From the NCBI GenBank assembly GCA_022432975.1, contig CM039503.1:43353869-43417868 (forward strand): a DNA stretch of 64,000 bases, read 5' to 3'. Shown piece by piece: positions 58,606 through 64,000 of the stretch. Below the pieces are notes generated by a model that saw only the letters and a program-made list of their open reading frames with translations, was not told the DNA's origin and did no database searches. The DNA comes from Begonia masoniana (Eukaryota; Streptophyta; Magnoliopsida; Cucurbitales; Begoniaceae). Within the stretch, counting starts at the first letter, position 1. Each line of letters starts with the position of its first letter. Both the position numbers and the translations under genes were made by a program.

Positions 58606-59210
58606 GTTTACAGTATAGGTATTTGTCGAGCCCTGCCCATATTTTTTCCAAATTTTGTGGTGGTAGAGAATTTTTTCCCTCTGGAATTGGGCAGTGCTGA
58701 TGTAATTTTGTCAAATGGTTAAAGGGTTAGGAGGAAGTGAGAATTAAGTGGGGAGCTCTTACTATGTCCTTTTCGGTGAATGGCAAGCAGGTGTTGTTGC
58801 AGGGCGATCCTAGTCTGGGCAAATCTTTGACTTCGTTTCGATCCTTGGTTAAGCAATTTGAGCTAGGAGACACGGTTTGTTGTTAGAATTTTTCGGGCTG
58901 GCCGCCGAGCCATGTTCCCAACCTGCACCAGAGATAGAGGCCTTATCATATACCTTTCAGGATCTGTTTGCTATGCCACAAGGATTGCCCCCTCAACGGG
59001 CTTTGGATCATCAGATCATACTCGCCATGGCACACCTCTAGTGTGTGTTAGACCCTATTGATACCCCACATTCAAAAAGACAAGATTGAGAAGTTAGTGG
59101 GGGAAATGCTTGTGGCTGGCATTATTCAACCGAGTAGTAGTCCCTTCTCTAGCCCGGTTATTCTAGTTAAGAAGAAAGATGAGAGTTGGTGATTTTGTGT
59201 GGATTACCGG
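58606..59210 (+). pseudogene. Chromovirus-like protease-RT linker and RT N-terminus
   Basis: Continues the gene interrupted at 42931. Motifs: FPLELGSADVILSNG (end of protease), SVNGKQVLLQGDPSLGKS, YTFQDLFAMPQGLPPQRALD, and [20 protein letters not shown] followed by [15 protein letters not shown] stop and several frameshifts separate these. The last codons before the solo LTR encode FCVDYR, and the next (61487) ALKKVTILNKFPIP, so the LTR sits exactly in RT motif 1. Confidence 0.88.
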
Positions 59211-61481
59211 TGTAACGCCCCGAGTTTTCTAAACCCAATTTGTTACTCATAAACTCAAACTTGACTAAGAAACTTTGGACCAAATTTAAAATTTCACTCG
59301 AAAGTCTAAATTTGACATTTTTCTAAAACCTCAAAACGTTTATAGACTTGCAGCGGAAATCATTTGAACAAAAACAGAGTTAAACAAAACTATAGAACAA
59401 TGTTTGAATGATCAGTTGAGACGTTAGGGAACTTTCAGCCAAAAGAAATAAAGGTTTAAATCGCGAAATACTTTGAAAGTTGCAAAAGTCAAATTCATCT
59501 GTCGCTGAACTAAGTCAACGAAAAAGCAAAAGCAAACAGAAGTCTTCCACCGATGACGTCAGCCGGATGAATTAATCCTCCAACTTCTGTCGATCGCAAA
59601 CGACGAGTTTTGCTACTTGCATCTACCGTTGACGTCAGCCGGATGATTCATTCATCCAGCCTCTGCCGACCATAAGACGACAAAAGACTTTACTCACAAA
59701 ACAAAACAAACAGAATACATTGACCGGTCACTAAATGACAAAAGTCTTCCCGCATCTTCCGATAGACATAATACACAATGTCCACCGATCACTAAACGAC
59801 AAAATCATTTCCTACATCTTCCGATAACTATAGCACTCGACATCCACCGATCGCTAAACGACAAAAGTTTAAACTTTCTACCGATAAAATAAACTACACC
59901 ATCCGATAGATTTAACACGCTACTCCTACGGGTAGAAAAACAACCATCTTCTACCGATAGAAAACGATGTCTTCTACCGATAAACTACCACTGTCGGTAG
60001 AAAACAGAGCAATTTTTCCACAATTCATACTCTATACAAAAACAACTCTACTACAAGGGACTTATTCGCTTCAATGAAACCTTTTGGAAACGACTCCAAT
60101 CCCTACATCACTCAAATCCAGTAAAAACCAATGCTAAATCAGCAAGGTACTATTATCAGAAGATTTCAAAATGTGTTTCAAAACATTGAAAACTATTACT
60201 GTCATAAGACTCAACATACTTAAGTGAAAACATTTTCGACTGAACCAGAGAGTTTTCAAACCTAAGATCAAGACATTAAAAGTTAGTTCTGTCAGCGAAA
60301 CTCAAACACAACTCAGCTATCCAGTTTTTCACTACAATGCACATGTACAAAACACTGTTAAACCGCCTCATCAGTTTACCAAGTCGTGGCCTGAATGCGC
60401 TCCCCCAACATCATCTATGCGTTTGTGAACTTAGGGAAATCACCTGCAGTAACCTCAGCACCTACATCACAAAACTCATCTATTAGCCTAATGCTAAGCA
60501 AGAAAAGCAATAATGAAATGATATGCTGAAACATAAAACCTAGACATGCAGTTTCTACTTTCTCATCTCAGTTGTACATTCGCTCGTTTACTGATCTGAT
60601 CCCCCAGTTCCCTGGGGAGTGGGATCAGTTCTCCCAATGTTATACATCCTCTACTCAATTAAGGGGCGGATGAATTCCCTTAATAGCTATTCTGATCCCT
60701 CAGTTCCCTTGCGAGTGGGATCAATTCTCCCAATGTTATATATCCTCTACTCGATTAAGGGGCGGATGAATTCCCTTAATAGCTAATCTGTCACATTCGG
60801 TTCATGCCTTACTATTCATTACATGAAAATTCATTTTTCGTAATCTTTCATAAAAACATGATGCATGTCATACAAACTCATTCGCACAATGCATAATCCT
60901 ATGTTTTGTGATATAGGCCCGAAGGCACATGCATACTTTACTTACCTGGATTCCTGGAAATTGTTTGGTTGCTTACCACTTCGAGTTTGCTCAAACCTAA
61001 AACCGTAGACAGTGTATTAAGTTATACTTCATTCTAAACTATCCAGGAGTCTAAGGAAATTAATTTGGAAGCCCAGATCTTCGTGCATTCCCGATTCTGC
61101 ACTAAACCCGAAACTACACACATTCACAACACTCTCAAAAATACATACATTGCACTCCCTCTGCTATCTAACCGTCGAGTCATAAAGAAAATGAAGGAAC
61201 TCACCTAAGTCGGAGAAATCACTGGAGAAGTCGGAGGGAAAATCGTCTGGAGCTCTAGTGAGCTTGAGCTGAATATCGAGAAAGGAAAAATGAGGGGACA
61301 GTGGGGGCTAAACCTCATTAAACCCTCTTTTAAATACGTTATCCACAATAAATTGTAATTTATCATTTTGTCCTTACTCATTCACTTATTAACCTAATCA
61401 CTAAATCACCCAAATTTAAATTTTAAAGCATTCTAAAAAAAATAAAAAAGGTAAATCGGTTAATAGAAACCGGGTGTTACA
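59211..61481 (-). mobile_element. Family-A solo LTR (TSD ACCGG)
   Basis: TGTAACGCCCCGAG at the left and ACCGGGTGTTACA at the right; exact TSD ACCGG at 59206-59210 and 61482-61486; 2271 bp, no coding content. Irregular CCACCGAT...CTAAACGACAAAA words lie at about 59530-60000, in the place of the regular arrays in related copies. The two-copy duplication at 60597-60790 is shared with other family-A LTRs. Confidence 0.93.
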
Positions 61482-61486
61482 ACCGG

Positions 61487-61926
61487 GCCCTAAAAAAAGT
61501 CACTATTCTGAATAAATTTCCAATACCCCAAGTGGATGAGCTGCTAGATAAGTTATCAGGTGCTACTATTTTCTCCAAGTTAGACTTAAAGTCGAGTTAT
61601 CACCTGATACGGGTACGACCCGAGGATGTTCCAAAGGCGGTTTTCCGTACACACGAGGGCCATTATGAATTTTTGGTCATGCCGTTTTGGCTTTCCAATT
61701 CCCCTTCGACATTCCAAGCTCTTATGAACCAAATGTTTAAGCCTTTTTTGTTGCGTTTTATGTTGGTATTTTTTGATGATATATTGATATACAACACGGA
61801 TTTCCAGCAGCACCTGTCCAATCTGGATACCATCCTTACGTTTTTGAGAGAGCATAAGTTATATGCTAACCACTCTAAATGCTTCTTCGCTCAATTGCAG
61901 TTGAAGTACTTGGGGCATAACATCTC
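61487..61926 (+). pseudogene. Chromovirus-like RT palm
   Basis: Reads LNKFPIPQVDELLDKLSGAT, FSKLDLKSSYHLIRV, TFQALMNQMFKPFL and FFDDILIYNTDFQQHLSNL, with the catalytic Asp pair intact, then CFFAQLQLKYLGHNIS. It is one open frame of about 140 codons. At 61927 a further LTR begins, after ATCTC (61922-61926), so the rest of Pol is outside or beyond it. Confidence 0.93.
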
Positions 61927-64000
61927 TGTAACACCCGAAATAACGACCAGGTGATTTCCTTAACCAATTTAACGGTCATGTTTAGTTAATTTTTCCCAGT
62001 TTAGAATATTATGCCGAGCTTAATTAATTACATGTGGATTTAAACTAGGTTGGGTGGCAAGATTGTAATAATGGAGGTTTGAGACCTGTATTTAAAGAAA
62101 ATGGAAAGGGTTCAAACTTCATTTAAACCACTGTAGCTGACATCTTCTACTCTCAGCGATTTCTTTTCTCCCGAGCTCTCGCTCTCTGTTACCAGTAATC
62201 CTTCTCGTCGACGCCCGGCTTCAGGCCTGCATTCCTTACGAATCCATGCCCAAGGTATGAAATAGGCAAGGTAGTTATCTGTTAGTTATTAAGCTCTGTT
62301 TTCAGCCCAATATTGGAGTTTCGGAGTCTTTAATGGCCGAATAATAATAAGGATATTTTAGAATCTGAGAGTGGTAATGTCATTCCGAATCGATTCTGGA
62401 CATTTAAAATAACCAACCCTGAGTAATCGATAGTTGGGTCTGCCTATTTCAGTTTTTGGATTCAGACTGCACAGAGTATTAGACTAAGGATTCAGGAATG
62501 ACTTTAGCTATTAAATCTTAGGTTGACTTGAGATTTAGAACTACTAGGATTTTATTTTAACTACTGCAATGTGAATGTTTTAGGTGAGAAAGTCTGAAGA
62601 AAAAGAGCTCAAGTTGCTAAGGAAAAACAGGTAAGTGAATGTACAGGTTTCTCGGTCATTAGGACCCTACATAAAAGGATGCTAGGTAGAAGCTCATACG
62701 ATGATTTGTAGTTCCCTTATGTTATTGTCTAACATTATGTTGATGATTAGCTCAATGGTAAGGTCTCATGTTGGATAGTGCTCTATTCTGTAGCTTGATG
62801 ATTTAAAAATTTCCATGTACACGCATCATGACTATTTTATGCATATGAAAATGTTTTAAGAGCATGGTTTCCTCATGAACAAAGTAAGAAGACAAAACTT
62901 ATGCAACGTGGACTAAGTGAGGGTTGGGGGCGGTTCGACGTATGTCACAGTCCAAAAGAGGGACATATGAATACGACCCGTAGTAGGGACCAAGATCAAA
63001 CTCACTGTCGAACCCCCTTTACCGGCGCAAATCCTCTCTTAATCCACACAACTTAAATGAAGAATATGAACAATGATTATGATTGATGTATATGATCCAT
63101 GACTATGAATGATGATTACGAGCAGAGATATGAACAACAAAAGACTCATGAACATGTGTTTTCCGAAATATGCATTCATGCATCCGTATTAGTGTTGCAT
63201 CCCTTACTAAGCATTAGGCTTATAGTTAAACCTTGTGATGTAGGTGAAGAGCTAACAGGTGAGGATTTCCAATCCAGAGTTGATGTTTAAAGCTGGTTGC
63301 TAGAGGATGCTCAGTATGACAGTGCAAGGCTGGACAGGCGATCAAGTCCCCTGGTTATGCTCATAGTATGTCAGTAATGTTTATGATAAACAGATGTCTA
63401 AATAGAATAGAATTTCTTATAACAATGAAACTCGGATTTGATTGATAGACTTCAGAGTCTGATAATGATTTTTAAGATTATCGAATGGTCTGTTTTGCTT
63501 AAGTCTTCCGCCATGTGTATTCTGGATGAATCTATGATTCTCACATCTTTGAGGTTTATAGTTACTAAGTTAAGATTTGGGTGTGTTGTGGTATTTTCCT
63601 GCTGAATGAAGTTGTTTGATGATTATAGTGTTTTGCTGCCGTATGATAGATGCTGGATGAGGCGATCATCCGGCTGACGTCATCGGTGGATGTCAAATGA
63701 TAGAAGTTGAACAATTAGTCACCGGATGATGTAGTATGTTTCCTCACCGGATGATGTAGTATGTTTAGTCGCCGGATGATGGGAATGTAGTTGTCGTTTC
63801 GTCACCGGATGATGAAAACGTGGTTTTGTCATCTAGTGACCGGCAGATCAAGTGAATTTAGGTTACCGGATGATTTAAATGTCATTTTGTCGTTAGTGAC
63901 CGGTAGATGTAGGGTATTTCACTCATCGGATGATGTGAGAAATTTCTTGTCGCCTAGTGCCCGATGAATGTTTTAATTAGTCACGCGAGGCGCACATGAC
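61927..64000 (+). mobile_element. LTR related to family A, running off the window
   Basis: Begins TGTAACACCCGAAATAACG directly after the RT sequence; the matching terminus and TSD copy (expected ATCTC) lie beyond 64000. Internal segments match the truncated LTR at 18841-24108. From about 63650 an irregular cluster begins with ACCGGATGATGTAG, GTCATCGGTGGATGTC and TCGTTAGTGACCGGTAG, the same words as in the family-A arrays. A short frame at 63099-63290 has no domain. Confidence 0.75.
63650..63990. repeat. Irregular ACCGGATGATG cluster
   Basis: Around eight imperfect copies of ACCGGATGATG with variable spacing, alternating with GACCGGTAGATG and TTGTCGTTTC. It appears to be an unexpanded version of the arrays at 16812 and 729. 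Confidence 0.85.

Larger units (their letters stand above)
29445..61926 (+). mobile_element. Chromovirus-like Ty3/gypsy element, shattered by insertions
   Basis: Pieces on the + strand, in order: PBS (29445), gag N-terminus (29468-29710), gag C-terminus plus protease (41839-42931), RT start (58606-59210), RT palm (61487-61926). They are separated by a copia element, an Athila element, a solo LTR and another LTR, each leaving TSDs. Gag motifs such as DDWIFKVERFF, a CCHC-like finger and LVCQDKDELL suggest a chromovirus close to Reina/Galadriel; the lineage is an inference. It must be the oldest insertion of the right half, since the others are inside it. Confidence 0.8.

Overview
This is nuclear DNA of a flowering plant, probably a eudicot with a large, repeat-rich genome. 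It is almost entirely LTR retrotransposons nested inside one another. The evidence is Ty1/copia and Ty3/gypsy polyproteins, primer-binding sites for initiator-Met and Asp tRNAs, TG...CA LTR termini with 5-bp target-site duplications (TSDs), and one relic of a plant-specific organellar RNA-editing factor gene with its intron. I see no intact host gene, rRNA, tRNA gene or CRISPR. Every retroelement gene in the window is broken by stops, frameshifts or insertions.

Left part (1-24 kb). An Athila-type gypsy element on the + strand (about 3812-16483; its 5' end lies outside or left of the next insertion) carries gag/protease, RT-RNase H, integrase, an extra ORF and a 3' LTR. It is interrupted by the 5' LTR (292-3811) and gag start (1-135, minus) of a second gypsy element, by a solo LTR of family B (4433-6991, TSD GTACT), and by two solo LTRs of family A (14459-16413, TSD GATAC; 16485-18835, TSD AACAC). 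To its right is a truncated LTR related to family A, ending in about 3.5 kb of a 28-bp tandem repeat (20590-24108).

Middle (24-29.4 kb). This is the least transposon-like part: AT-rich DNA, a degenerate minisatellite (25.25-27.0 kb), an unrecognised short reading frame (27638-27906, minus) and a MORF/RIP (DAG-like) pseudogene (28242-29130, minus) that keeps a GT...AG intron.

Right part (29.4-64 kb). A decayed chromovirus-like gypsy element on the + strand (PBS at 29445) is split into pieces by: a SIRE/Maximus-like copia element (29711-41833, TSD CATGT); a second Athila element on the minus strand (42932-58605), which itself holds a family-B solo LTR (47104-50349, TSD GAACG) and a small TG...CA element with tRNA-like pol III boxes (55582-56152, TSD ATAAT); a family-A solo LTR (59211-61481, TSD ACCGG); and another related LTR (61927 to the window end).

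The main pattern beyond ordinary nesting is tandem amplification inside LTRs and, once, inside a gag gene. I count arrays with periods of 49, 61, 28, 95, 14 and 57 bp plus the degenerate minisatellite, together roughly a fifth of the window. Arrays in LTRs of unrelated superfamilies (gypsy family A and the copia element) use the same short core words, such as CATCATCCGATGG and CTAAACGACAAAA. That sharing is the best candidate here for something undescribed.
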